Shown: positions 23,972-36,555 of the stretch, in pieces
Position numbering within the stretch: the stretch's first letter is position 1
Layout: every line of letters starts with the position of its first letter
NCBI GenBank assembly: GCA_001414485.1
Contig: LLEY01000057.1
Span: 124,001-188,000, forward strand
Direction: 5' to 3'
Source of the DNA: Calycina herbarum
Lineage: Eukaryota > Ascomycota > Leotiomycetes > Helotiales > Pezizellaceae
Length of the DNA stretch: 64,000 nt
Made by a program: the position numbers and the translations under genes
Notes under the pieces: model-generated
What the model saw: the letters and a program-made list of their open reading frames with translations, nothing else
Databases searched by the model: none
What the model was told of the DNA's origin: nothing

Positions 23972-24409
23972 GTCTAGCACGATGTACTCGGGCTTCTCAC
24001 TTTACATGATGGCAAGCTCCCCTTTATTGGAAGTTGAAGGCCTGCTGTTATCCCCGATTTCGAGATTGTTCACTGGACTGCTTTGAAAGTGACGGGAAGA
24101 CAGGGTCATTTTGGGATTTTGTGCGACTGGAGTTTTTTTGGGAGGAATGCTGGCAAATTTTGTTGACTTTCAGACGGATACGAAGGAACTTGCACAGAGT
24201 CTCGACCGAGGAAATTGAGCTAAAAGGAATTTTGCAAGAGGTTGGTCTTCGTCCTACGCACCCCCACCAAAAGATATTGTGAAAGGAGCTTTAGCACAAT
24301 TGAATTGATTAGGGCGGGAGGCTTGAGATACCGAGGAGCAATGAAGGTTGAATTCTAGCCCACTCGCATAATCAAGCCAATTACAAGCCTCTCTCCACTA
24401 AACTTCTAG
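23972..24409 (+). other. Possible decayed continuation of the HET gene
   Basis: Coding-like plus-strand segments follow the HET stop: 'VIPDFEIVHWTALKVTG', 'HFGILCDWSFFGRNAG', then after a one-base shift 'FVDFQTDTKELAQSLDRGN' and 'SYAPPPKDIVKGALAQLN'. They are separated by stops and a frameshift. I infer an eroded C-terminal region or a relict neighbouring exon. Confidence 0.4.
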
Positions 24410-24601
24410 TATGAAATCAGTTACCCATTTTACCTGTTCACATATGCAGAAAAGAGTTCCTCTCATCGCGAGAGTCAGCCTGCACCCTTGAAAGACGCAG
24501 GAGTCGTATCTAAGGCCTTACTTCACAATGAAAATGAAACCGGAGTCCCTCTTGCAGATTTGGAATCATATCTCGAAAAGAACAGCAATCCTCCAAACTG
24601 A
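24410..24601 (+). other. Orphan exon-like open frame (64 codons)
   Basis: After a good acceptor (CTCTCCACTAAACTTCTAG) there is an uninterrupted frame containing 'YPFYLFTYAEKSS' and 'LLHNENETGVPLADLESYL', ending at TGA 24599-24601. Its composition looks like protein, but no upstream exon is identifiable. It may be the 3' exon of a gene whose 5' part has decayed. Confidence 0.3.
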
Positions 24602-27600
24602 ACATGAAGCAAAAGCAGACGCAAAGTCAGTACTTATAAATCGCCAAAGCCCCTTACAAAACCCCCCCAACTTGGGTAAGGTAACGCGAGGCGAGTAGCC
24701 TCATACACATACATGTACGGAATACAGTTTGTGATTCCAAAGATCTGATAAGGACGAGACACAAAAAGCAAACACGGGATAAAACACGAGGCTTTCTCGT
24801 GGCAATTGAGGAAAGGGAAGCGCGAAGCGGTGAGGGTTAGACAGCATATCTTGTGACGTGGCTGCAGAACGCCAACCCCCAAACTTGGAGATAGTGGCGT
24901 CGGTGAAGAGATCCTCATACGTGGGGAAACTGACTTGGCAACAGCTGAGGCTTTTTGCGCGATGCTGACCTAAATTAGAATTATTCCAGGTTTGGGGTTG
25001 AAAGGAATGTTTGAGCCGTTCTTTGAGAGGTGGATGTGTATGTCTATGCATGTAGAAACCAAGATAGCTTATGTGTTTCGAGATAGAAAGAGGTTCACCA
25101 CGGCGCCCGATTTCGAAGACTAGGATACAAAACCCACGGGATGTTTGAGATTTGGTGAAGCTGACAATGGCGCTGATTAAGCACTTGGGGTTTCTCAAGT
25201 CTTCGACGCTGACATTTGAAGACTGGAACGCACACCTGGAAAAAATTTTCACAACATGAAATGCAAATCATGTTCGAGAGTCGAACCTGTGTGACAATTC
25301 GAGGGTTACCGGAACGTTGTCAGTCAGATGTTCATCGTGTGGTGATGGCAAGGTGAGATTTTGATTACACTAAGTGGTTGATTGGATGAGAATGCATGTT
25401 GGAGACTGAATGATGAGGGGCGAGGGCGACTTAGGACCCTGTAAATAACAGGTAACACTTGAGATTTTGGTAGAATCGCCGAAACGAGGTTGAGAACGAC
25501 CGAGAATTACGGGATAAGCAAAGAATGGAGATATGAACCTCTTGCAGCTAGGAAGATAATTTAACTTCTAGTAACCTTATTGATGAACAACAGTTGAGGG
25601 CGAGAGTAGAATCACGACGAGGGAAATTTCTACTTGAATCTGGTAGGTCATCTTACAACGTAAGCAATCAAAAAGCTTGATGTGAACCACAAAGTGTCTG
25701 GCCAGACCAGTAAAGGCTCGACTACTTTCCAGAGACGAGAATGAGGTTGCAGAAACTTCTATGGCCTCAAAGATGATAGAAATACTACTTCGGATCACAA
25801 AATGGGTACTCGTTGCCAGCACTCGAGACCTATACTTCTGAAAGTTGGGTAATTCTAGACCGCCACTCAGGTACAATATAAATACAAATGAAATCAAAAG
25901 AAAGCTAGCTGCAATATTGGTTCTGATACCGCTTGGTTCAGCTCCAAAGCTCGTAGCCCATGCAAGACGATAGGGAGCAAACTATTGTAAACATCGCGAA
26001 ATATATATTGCTATCGAACGAGGAAAGCTGGAAATCAATAACTGTCCAAAAACATTCAGTAGCATATGCTAGGTAAATGCATGCAGCTCTTTTCTTGACC
26101 CCTGCGCCATGAAGGAGCTGCGAAGGTTGGAAGTTGGTGATAATCTCCTGAGAAAGGGGTCAAGATTGAGGTGTCGAAAACCTTTGATGTTGTGCAATGC
26201 CAGGTTGCAGCTTTGTGGTAGTACGAAACAAAATCAATGAAAACATCCACCAATCCTTGCCTCGCCATCAACAGCACCACCATCAACACAAATGGCATCG
26301 CCGCATCGCCCAAATTTGGCTTCTACCGTACCCTATTACGAAGTACATAATCGCCACAACTATGATGATATCCTCCTAACCGAGCAGTCGGACCCGAATG
26401 GTGCACGCGTCGCCGAAAGGGACAGAGGTAGGATCAAACAAACGCCCGAGGTTGCGCCTCTTGTTGCTGCTATAGCCAGGTTCAATCGAATATTTCATGC
26501 TGATAATTGCTTCCAGAAAAGGGGGGAGACTCGGTGGCTTCTGGAAGCTTGCCTCTCTGGACAAGAAGCCGTCGCGACTCTCGATCAAGCTTATGGGATT
26601 GGTGTTAGCACGCAAAAGAATTCGAACAAGACAGCCCGCCTATACGAATAGTTGCAACACAAAGTCGATACGTTCATGCTTAATAGCGGTTGGTGCACCG
26701 AAACAAGGCACCCGAGACGCAGTGCAACGCGGGAGGATTAGAACTCTAGACTGCTTGGACCAGGAGCTTAAATGCAATCTGTATGGCGCCACAACGACCA
26801 TGATTGGCCTGAAAGCGTGTCTTCAGTACGAACGCCAGCGACACGAGGCAATCCGGCTGACTTCCGAACCATGCCAATGGGCTCCTCAGAACAGATTACA
26901 AAATACAAATCGAAGGATCTCGTCTGGTACCGATAATGGAAGCATGCGAAGTACATTCCTTGAACCCAATCTCCATGCCGCCCAACTCGTGGACAGAGGC
27001 GTTCTAGAAATTGACGATATCAAAATGGCATAAAGAATGGCGTCTAGATGGAAGCAACGGAATATCAGCTTGACATGGGCTTTTAAGATTGATTGTTGGT
27101 GGGCTCGGCTTCTGGAACACTGCCACGTTAGGATCCTAGTTCGGTGTGAACAATACAAGTGTATCAAGTAGTACAACACGTCTGTTGAAGAAGATTCATT
27201 ATTGGATTGACTTGAACTTGTTGCAGGAGATCGGGTCTTTTGACATCACTCGAAAAAGCAGTAATGCAACATGTCAGATTGTTATACGGCATTAGTCGAT
27301 GGGACGGGCATTATGGCATGTTCTGTAACTGACCTGGATTGAAAGCCGGCAGAGATACGAACTTCCCTCGTATGATCTTGAGGGTTGAAACGAAGATATG
27401 GAAACATTGGAAACAAGGTGTACCCAGGGTCAACTAGTTCTGGTTTGATCTATACACGTGGCGAGCGTACTTGAAAAGTCTAGTGCAGCTATCTAGACCC
27501 TCCCATTCGGGTAAGGCTGACGTTGGGCCACAAACAAGAGATTTCCGAAAGCAAGATTTTGAGTCAAGACACGCAGGAACAAATGGAGTAAAAGAAGAGC

Positions 27601-29500
27601 TCTTGGGATGACTTTACGACCTGCATACGGGCCCCTCGATTCGAAGAAACATTGCCAACAGCCCGCTGACCACGCTGCCGCGAAATCTACATGGAACCAT
27701 GAATATCTGAAAATCCATGCCCGTGTAACTCCTCTTCGGGCTGACTGCAGACAGGGCACCGGCTCGAGACGAGGGGGGTGGGAAGAGAAGAGATGGCACA
27801 AGGACAACGAGAGCTTCTGAGCACCCACCCCTTATTGGGCAATCAATTCATGCCAAGAGGCAACATCGCCTGGCTTGCCCAACACATCGGCGGTGTCGTG
27901 AGGAGGTCTTCGAGTTTTTCCATTCCGTGATTGTCCACCTGATGGAATCAAAATGAAGGCTCTTCTGCTTCATACATAGCCTTAGTTGAAGAGCTCAACC
28001 CAGCCAGCCAGAGCTCGGAATGGGACAAGGTTCCTCCGGATTGCGGAAGACGCCTGTTTTGGTGACTGTGCTGAGCTTGCTCTGTTCCGGCACGTCGGTA
28101 TAGATCTCCGAAAAAAGGGGGGAGTTGGGGGAGGGGTTCTCCCGCGCTAACGACGCATAAGAGGGGCACGCGTCGTGAGTGGGCCAATGATGATCGCCGG
28201 CCGGTGTGGCTCCAGCCTTTCCGCATGAGTTCCAGTCCTTCTGGGCAGATGGGTCCTCAGCCACGGCACACTTTGCAAGACTGAGCGAGCGAGCGGAGAG
28301 CGGTGGTGACAACGGCACACGGGAGAAGGGGTGGACCGGCTGAAGCTTAGTCGAGAGGGAGGGAGAGAGAGAGAGCGGAAAGAGAGAGCGGAAAGAGAGG
28401 GGGAGAAGTTTGACGACGTTGGTAAAAGGGGTCGTCATGGTTGGGTGGAGGGCTATGAGGGGCAGGTTGCGGATTGACAGGTGTTGCAGTGTTGCCAATG
28501 TTGCCAATGTTGGGGGAGATGTTAATCTAGCAAGCTCGAAGCTTCAATTGAAGAGAAAAGGTCACAGGAGCCGTCTTTTCATCAATCGAACGGGCGGGAG
28601 CAAGGACGGGGTACCTCCGGACGACGAACCTGTCTCCCTGTTTCCCTGTCTCCCTGTCAATCCAGAAGTCTCCTCTCCCCAAAGCGATCCCCGTCACACC
28701 CACCCCCGTGTCCGCGCTGGCCACGGCTCCACTGACAACCTGGGGAAATGGCTCAGAAGCTCGCCGGAGAGACTCGTGGAGTCGTGGAAAAATGCTCGGA
28801 TAGGCTCACAAACTCCCCCCGGATGAAAAGCCCCCTTTTCACTGGCCACCGCCGCCCTGCTTATGCAGAATAGTGCCGGTGCACGTGAGGGACCCCTGGG
28901 TCTGCTAATTAGCTTCTCCCGCTGAATGGCTCGACGGAAATACATCCTGGAAAGGCCTCAAGTTTGGTAACGACTATTGCTGAAATGGGGGAGGGGGGAG
29001 TTGAGGGGAACGCGCTCCAGCGAACCCACCCAGTCCCCAGGTCCAGGCAGGCATGTTCCGGAACGGTCACATCATGTATGAGAGTCTGATTACTGGTAAC
29101 CCTCTAGATTCACATATTGCTGGGGATCTGCTTTTAGCCAGATTAATCCCCATATGCAACCTATCACACTGACATAGATTAGCCATAAAGCAATAGAGCG
29201 CATTCAGCGTGGCAGAGTCTGTTCGTCTTCATGGTGACCTCTCCATTGTCATGGGCACCGCGCAAAACAGACGCTCTCCAGCGGCGCACCGAAAATCATC
29301 TCATTGAGAGGGAATAGCTACGGAGCCTCTGGACATGCAACACGGTCTGTGGAATTGTTCGAATCCGCCGATTCAAAACTCGTCAGACCCCGTCACGATA
29401 CCCTTAATTCGAATCGTCTACAACGAGGTGGTACCACCGTCCCGGTTCGATTTTTGATGTGGCAACCACATTCGCTCCTTTATGCTCGACAACAAGAACA
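24602..29500. other. Long gene-poor stretch, no gene supported
   Basis: I examined the larger frames (24701-25252 minus, 25577-25897 minus, 26292-26651 plus, 26497-27033 plus, 27995-28507 minus) and recognise no motif in any. 26292-26651 starts 'MASPHRPNLASTVPYYEV' and is the most protein-like. A GA-rich microsatellite lies at about 28355-28400 and a short repeat of TCTCCCTG words near 28630-28660. The last kilobase probably contains the promoter of the regulator at 29501. Confidence 0.5.
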
Positions 29501-31272
29501 ATGTCATTGCGGCATCCTTTCCCGAACGTTTACAAGTTCTTCAATCAGTTTGCGGATCCAAACCAGGCATCGCCTGAGCAGTCCTCGCGAAGCCAAGGGC
29601 TGCGAAAGAGCGGTCCTCGCTCGAAGACCGGCTGCTCCACCTGCAAGTATGTTATTTTTCTTTATTTCCTGGGAAGTGAAAAAGACGACTCTTACGACTT
29701 TATGGAGACTTCTTCTACCGTCATCTGTACTGATGTTCCCATAGACAACGACGGGTGAAATGCGACGAGACCAAGCCGGGATGTATTAGATGTCAAAACC
29801 TCGGACGAGAATGTGGTGGTTATAGCACAGTTGAAACGGACGCCGAAAAACAAGTGACACCAGTGGCCATCCACCCACGACCGGTGTCGGTCATGCCATA
29901 TGCACCATCGACGGCAATTCCAGGAACTCCCGAAGAACGACGATACTTTCAACGCTTTTGTGACAAGACGGCGGGGGAAATTGGTGGGGAGTTTGACCCC
30001 ACATTCTGGACAGAAAAGGTCCTTCAATTGTGCCATTCAGATGCGCCGATTCGATACGCTACGATTGCTTTGGGGGCTCTTGCAAAGTCGTTGGAGGTAA
30101 CCTCCTTCCCCACACGATTATCGCTCTCTGGATTTCCCCAAATAGATCATCGACATATGGATGAGCATCACAGTTATGCCCTGAGACAATACAGTAGAGC
30201 CATTGGTGCTCTGAGAACACTTTTGTCGGATGGCAGGCGACATTTAAGAATATCTTTGACATCTTGCGTGTTGTTCATGACGTTCGAAGCACTCCAGGGT
30301 AGTTATGACGGATCATTAACGCATCTTCGAGGGGGATCAAGGCTGTTAGCTGATTGGAGAATCGCACGAAAAGGCCAAAGTTCGAGGTTATCACAAGACT
30401 CATTATCAGAGATTCAAGATGGACTGGTTGACGATTTGGGACGAATGTTTTCACGACTCGACGTTCAAGGGCTTTTTATACCACCGCCTTTCCCGATGCC
30501 CGAGATGGACTGGCAGGATATAGTTGTTACTGAATCATTTTGCAGTGTGCAAGAGGCCAGAGAATCATGGGATTTCCTGATGCAAGGCATCGCACAATTT
30601 TACTTAAAATCTGTTGGTCATGCTCAGCAACATCCAGACATATTGAATTCGACATTTTGGTTACAGCAACATGAGTACTATTCCAATCAACTCAACCAAT
30701 GGCGGTCGGCATTTCAAGCGGTCTATGCGGGAGAGATAAAAAATGGAGCGGTTTTAACTGATGCGACCAACATACTTAGCATTTACTACAACCTTGCGAC
30801 AGTTCTGCTAGCATCTAGTGTCCAGCATTCCGAAATGTTGTATGATGAGTTCACGGCTCTATTCGCAGAAATTATCACCAAATCTCATGCGCTCATTACG
30901 AAACCTGATGAGCCCACCAACACCGCCCGGTATACACTTGATATGGGGACGGTACTTCCACTCGCCATCACAGCAATAAAATGTCGTGACCGGAAATTAC
31001 GACGATCGGCCATTGCATTATTGTGGTCGAAACCACGAAGAGAAGGATTGTGTTTTGATACCATCACGGTTGCTCGTCTTTGTGCTTGGCTATCAAGTAT
31101 CGAAGGAGAGGGTATAACAGAAGACTCGGACTCGATTCCTGAGTCGGCAAGATATGTGGTTACGTATTTGCATATAAACTCAGAAGAACGGTGGCTAGCG
31201 GTACAACTCACTTCAGCAGTGACGAGACTGGATGGCACGTTATCTTACAAAGAGACGACATTTTCATGGTAG
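29501..31272 (+). CDS. Zn2Cys6 (Gal4-type) transcription factor with fungal-specific C-terminal domain
   Basis: The protein has 557 aa in two exons. The 98-nt intron (29647-29744) splits codon 49 inside the zinc cluster, a classical position. The start ATG at 29501 gives 'MSLRHPFPNVYKFF'. The binuclear cluster is complete: C45, C48, C55, C62, C65 and C72 (CX2CX6CX6CX2CX6C), with the basic run KQRRVKC. The remaining 480 residues are a mostly helical fungal_trans-like middle/regulatory region ('LSLSGFPQIDHRHMDEHHSYAL' read in parts, 'CVLFMTFEALQGS'). Target genes cannot be read from sequence. The neighbours are housekeeping genes, so there is no sign of a metabolite cluster. Confidence 0.93.
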
Positions 31273-32327
31273 CATAACAGAACATGATTATTATTTTTTG
31301 GTTATTGGATTTGAATGCATCATGCATGGCGAATGGCGCACAGCACAACTGGAACCAGATGCATATACAGATGCATTGTGAGAGCAAGTCATGAAGAGGA
31401 GTGGCTACATGCACACACATCTCGTGGTTCTCACTCGGTACGGGTATTGTTAATTATGATGCAATACAACATTCATATATATTTATGATGCATCAGCGAC
31501 GGATCGACACACCATCGCCGTCCTACATACCACACAGCTGCACCAGGCGTCCGGAGCTCAAGAGGTCAGGGGGTTTTATTGAAATGGGATATGATGGGAA
31601 AAGGAATGGGGTTTGGTGCTGGACGACTTCTGGGAAGTCACCTTGTATGACTATTATGGAGTTTTTTTATATCTAACAGACACTGGAATGGCAGTGAGAT
31701 GAGGACATGGCGTTTAGGGATGGATGAGGGATTGTAAAAAGTAGTGCATTGATTTGACTTAGCACATATGATACCTTTTTGTTGTTGTTGGAAAAAATAT
31801 CATTTTTAATTGATTGTCATCATTGAGCGTTTGCCACCTAGCTACGTGTATAGTCGCATGATCGCTTTTATGTAGAGATCAAGTTGGTTATTCTTCCTTA
31901 TTAAAGATCATCAATTCGCCGTGCAGTGGCCGTACTTATCGTGAAGATCCTCCGGTTGTTCAAATATGGAAGTCTGGGCGTTAAATCAGCGTATGATTAT
32001 ATTCAGTCCGCACAGCCTAACAATACAAAATTCCAAAGATCGAAGAAAAACGTGGCAAATCAATGCCCCTAAGTGTAATAGATTTAACAAATAATTGATA
32101 CCTTTAGAAAGAAGTGAAAATAACCCAGGAAGTTGGGGTTCTGGTCACGGGACTGCCCCTCATGTGGATCTTGTAACTAGCCAATCACAACCTAGCAAGC
32201 TCTCGCTAGGACACGGACTCCCACAATCAACCCAAAATTCGACACCTCCGGATATTTCGTGAGAATTTCCAAAATTTACGACTCCGCCAACTTCTAATTA
32301 CCACCACATACCGCCAATCGACTCAAT
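31273..32327. other. Intergenic, no gene recognised
   Basis: It contains the 3' end of the regulator and the promoter of the ribosomal protein gene. A CCAATCACAA word at 32179 lies about 150 bases before the uS5 start. Nothing else stands out. Confidence 0.5.
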
Positions 32328-33271
32328 ATGGCTGACGCTGCACGAGGCGGAGCTGCTGCTCGCGGAGGTGGATTCGGATCGCGAGGCGACCGCGGAGGAG
32401 ATCGTGGTGACCGAGGACGCGGACGTGGAAGACGTGGACCTCGTCGCGGAGCAAACAAGAACGAGGAGAAGGAGTGGCAGCCAGTTACCAAGCTCGGCCG
32501 TCTCGTAAAGGATGGAAAGATCAAGTCAATGGAGGAGATCTACCTACACTCTCTGCCAATCAAGGAGTACCAAATCGTCGATTTCTTCTTGCCAAAGTTG
32601 AAGGATGAGGTCATGAAGGTATGGTAGATTCCCTAAGAGCGCAGAACGAACAGATTGGATATGCGGAATTTGGCGCTGACAATTGCGCCCAAAAACAGAT
32701 CAAGCCAGTCCAGAAGCAAACTCGTGCCGGTCAACGTACTCGATTCAAGGCCATCGTCGTTATCGGTGATTCCGAGGGACACGTTGGACTTGGTATCAAG
32801 ACCTCAAAGGAAGTCGCAACTGCCATCCGTGCTGCTATCATTATCGCAAAGTTGAGCGTCTTGCCAATTCGAAGAGGTTACTGGGGTACCAACTTGGGTC
32901 TTCCTCACTCTTTGCCAACAAAGGAGTCTGGAAAGTGCGGATCCGTCTCAGTCAGAGTAAGTAGCTGCTGCAATTGGAAATGGAGGAATATCTGCTAATT
33001 CTTTTATTCTCAGCTTATCCCAGCTCCCCGTGGTACTGGTCTCGTCGCATCCCCAGCCGTCAAGCGTCTTCTCCAACTTGCCGGTGTCGATGACATCTAC
33101 ACATCCTCTTCCGGTTCTACCAAGACCCTCGAGAACACCCTCAAGGCCACCTTCGTCGCTGTCGGCAACACATATGGATATCTTACCCCCAACTTATGGA
33201 AGGAGACTAAGCTCATCCGAAGTCCTTTGGAGGAGTTTGGTGATGTTCTCCGTGCTGGCAAGAAGTACTAG
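32328..33271 (+). CDS. rps2: 40S ribosomal protein uS5 (S2)
   Basis: The protein has 268 aa in three exons (32328-32618, 32699-32956, 33014-33271). Introns of 80 and 57 nt are canonical. The first contains a GCTGAC branch-like site, and both fall at codon boundaries. The N-terminus is an Arg/Gly-rich tail ([13 protein letters not shown]), a usual target of arginine methylation in this protein. The double-stranded-RNA-binding-like S5 domain follows ('KIMPVQ'-equivalent '[16 protein letters not shown]', '[20 protein letters not shown]', '[10 protein letters not shown]'), then the S5 C-terminal domain ('[13 protein letters not shown]', '[12 protein letters not shown]'). It lies near the mRNA entry channel of the small subunit. 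The gene looks fully intact. Confidence 0.97.
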
Positions 33272-33688
33272 ATGTGGGTTCTGTTAGGAGCGTGCGTTAA
33301 GGTTGTTTTTTCTTGCAAATTGGGATTTGCTTGACCAAAAAGCGCAATTTGTAGATACGTCTTATGAATTGAACGCTATTTCCAAGTCAAAAGTCTAGAT
33401 CCTGAAATTGGCTTATTGATGGGAAGGAGCGATGTGATCTGTGTAATTTCAAGACTGCTCGAGGTAGGTACAACGCTCCCGAAAAACCAGGAGGGAAGGG
33501 GCGACAGGTGAGCCGCTCGAGGTCATATTCCATTCCCGCCCCAACTTTTTTTCCTTTCTTCTACATCGAAATTTTGGTCTCCATTTTGGATCCCCTTCAC
33601 ACTCTTTTGGCCCTTCCAACTCTCTCGCTTCTGCGACATTACTCTCTTTTGGGATTCTTCTTGGGATACCTTTTGGTAAGATCAAATC
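33272..33688. other. Intergenic promoter region of the mucin-like gene
   Basis: The CT-rich plus strand from 33535 to 33680 is a typical fungal 5' leader. No gene is seen. Confidence 0.5.
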
Positions 33689-35645
33689 ATGCATTTCTCT
33701 CGTCGTTTTGGCTCGCCTGTAGCCGCAATTGCAGTATTGATTGGGATCGCTGTTCTGGTCGTGATAACAGTCGGAGAGGGATTGAAAGTATTTGTTGGCA
33801 AGCAAGAAGAGGATGCGGAGCTCAACAAACGTGATGGCTCGATTCCTTGGTTCTCCTGGAGGTACGTTGTTCAGAAATCTTTCCTGCTGATCATCTCAAT
33901 TCTAACTGTGGGCCAAACAGCTCGGACGATTCCCTTCAACAAAGAGACGCAAGCCCAGCATTCTTAGCCGGTATGGTGGGAGCCATTTCTGATGTCGCCG
34001 GAACACTTGTCGATGGTGGAGTTACCCAGGCTATAAATGTCGTCGGAGGAGGGAAGAACGCTGCATCCCCACAACTCAAAGACGCCGCGAGTCCTTCCGT
34101 CGAGGGAAACGCCTCTCCTAGCCCCATGGCTGCTGTCGAAAATGCTGTTAATCCAGCTTCTCAGGATGTGGATCAGATTGTTCAAGCTGCAACTGGCATG
34201 GCAGGAAGCCTTCTTGCTAGTGCTTCTGGTGTATCGAATCTTGCCCCACTCGCCAATGCTCTTGCAACCCCAACAGGTAATGTCGCTGCTTCTGAACCTT
34301 CGGTTTCACTCGCCAATTATATAATAGCACCTTCTTCATCAGAGGCAAACAACACATCAACGTGCACCACTACACCCGGGGCAATGTCAACCGGAACCTC
34401 GAAGCCTGCTGCTGAGAACAACACGATTCCAATGGCACCACATCCACAGAATGGCACTTCCATCTCACCATCCATGATCAAAAACATGACCATGCCTACA
34501 CAAAATTCCACATCGGAATCCCCTTCTTCGATGAAAAACATGACTATGCCTTCCAGTCCAATCAACAACAACAGCTCTTCAGCACCCAGCGGCGTGGCAA
34601 TGCCTTCAAACAAAGTACAGCCGCCCTCTCCTCAAAACATCACTTCTCCGGCAATGAATACTACTTCCGGAGGCTCCAAAAGCAATTCTTCCGCACCAAG
34701 TGGCATGGCAATGCCCACAAACAATATACGACCACCACCTCCACAAAATATGACTTCTCCTAAACCAGAAAACACAACATCTGAAAGCCCGTTGAAGCCA
34801 TTGATGCCACCACTACCTCAGAACAACACCGCTCAACGTCCGGCAAACTCATCTTGCCCAGCTCCGATGATGATGACCATGACCATGACAACAACTATGC
34901 AATCAGAATGTCCCGCGCCCGTTACGAAGACTTGTACGGTAACAGAAACATGGCATAGTACCGTCTATGCCGACACTGTTACCATGTTTAGCTTTATGGA
35001 TGTCTTTACGGTTACTTGCACCCAAACTGTTAGGTACGTGACATCCAGCATTCTCTGTTGTAAGCCAACTAATCAATCATAGCGACTGTTCGGGTAGTCC
35101 ATCAATGCCAACGGCAGAGCCATCCCCTCACAACTCAACCACCAACTCGACTAGTTTATATTCCCCTATGGGTGACTCTGTGGACGCTCCACCTCCGAAG
35201 CATTCAGGGTAAGCTTTGAATCAAGAAATTTCGTTCGTCTCATCCCGCTGACCCTCGTGCTAGTAGCTCTTCTAGCCGTCCCATGCCATTCGCAGCATCT
35301 CGCACAGCCATTGCAAGTTTCACAGTCAACCTCCCTACAGGGTCGGCAGCATTAGCTGCAATGGCCACCGGAATTTCTGAGATGGAGAAAGTCATCTGTA
35401 GTGACGGGAGCATGGTTTCAAAAGCACAGGATTGTCTCAATGGTGTCGCTGACGCGGGCTCTTTGAAAAACAGAGCTGTCCGTGGAGTCTTCAAGGGCAC
35501 GCTGTCGAAAGTATCTGCTGTTACGGTTATCCATCAGACTTCTAGTACTCAAACCATCATTCCCCTTGCTGATGAGAAGAATATCTACTCTATAATTGCG
35601 AGACATGGCGGATCTCGGAAGAAGAGAGATTTTTCGAAGCAATAG
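33689..35645 (+). CDS. Single-pass membrane protein with Ser/Thr/Asn/Pro-rich (mucin-like) ectodomain
   Basis: The protein has 597 aa in four exons (33689-33861, 33921-35033, 35083-35208, 35264-35645). The junctions keep the frame. The last acceptor is a tandem TAGTAG, so 35264 or 35267 are both possible and differ by one residue. Residues 11-29 (AAIAVLIGIAVLVVITVG) form a transmembrane or signal-anchor segment behind a short basic tail. The middle part is low-complexity and carries dozens of NxS/T sequons with recurring blocks such as 'SSAPSGVAMP' and 'SPKPENTTS', so it is probably heavily glycosylated. The C-terminal third is a folded-looking domain ('CTVTETWHSTVYADTV', then 'GTLSKVSAVTVIHQTS'). 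A cell-surface role is likely. I recognise no named family. Confidence 0.75.
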
Positions 35646-36283
35646 GTGGTTGAATTCGTCAAGAGACGAAATTAGGAGGGTTGAAAGATGGGGGGGGTAT
35701 GGTCTGATCAGTGGTTCTTCGGGTGTACGAGGACCAGAGTAGATATTATTGTTAAGTACAGAACTGGAATTTGATATTTTATTTCTGAGGCTCAGGTTGC
35801 GTTATCCTCGTGCGAGTCTCGCTTGTTTGTGACTTTGGAGTTTTATGGTGCTTCACTTGACTTTTTCATTGTTGAACACTAAATGTTCTAGTATCCCTTT
35901 CTATTTCTTTTTCCTCCTTGGGATTTAAGTTACATGTCCACGCATGCATTGTCGACTCTGTATTTGCGATTGTCATCGTTTTATGTACACCCGCGACGGA
36001 AATTGTATTAGAAGTACTCAAACCATTGAATTAATTGTGCCAAGAGACTTGGAGCAAGTAGGAATAATAAGTCACGAGTATTCCAAGTCGTTGGTATAAT
36101 CGATTTAATTGTTGGAGACCGAGACCGTTTAGGAGAATGTCGTATAAATTAGGTGTGCGGAGAACGACCTCGTAAAGCCTGAAACAATTTGTATGGAAGA
36201 CGCGATTCAGGCTACAAGCCTGTAGTTACCCTTGAGGCCCTGAAGCTGGAATTTAAAAAAAACCCTGAATATTGGAGCTGGGG
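35646..36283. other. Intergenic, no gene recognised
   Basis: This stretch runs from the 3' end of the mucin-like gene to the second copy of the dispersed repeat. There is no coding signature. Confidence 0.5.
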
Positions 36284-36409
36284 GTTGGAGACGTACAATC
36301 AACGTCTTTCAACTCTTTCACAGGGAGGAGTGGTGATGGGGCGGATGAATTGTACCGGGATGGGATGGCCGGGTAATAATGAGATGGCAGAGTGATGATA
36401 AGACGAAAC
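36284..36409 (+). repeat. Dispersed repeat, copy 2
   Basis: This is the partner of 21554-21666. It is 126 bp against 113 bp, the difference lying mainly in a central insertion (GGGTAATAATGAGATGG region). Confidence 0.7.
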
Positions 36410-36555
36410 GAAGGCACGAAAGAATTATGAGAGAAGTGAAGATTTGAACGTAGAAAGTATTGTTTCAACCTGTTGTACTAAGTCCTTGCAGAGTCGCTTC
36501 AACAATATCGGCGGACGACCCAGTTACTACAAACCTTCAGAACTGAAGTCCTGGC

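Noticed and set aside
24701..25252. 183-codon minus-strand open frame
   Set aside because: No recognisable domain, no supporting introns, overlaps another frame; cannot be told from chance.
26292..26651. 119-codon plus-strand open frame ('MASPHRPNLASTV...')
   Set aside because: Mildly protein-like but no family, no intron and overlapped by other frames; evidence too weak to list as a gene.
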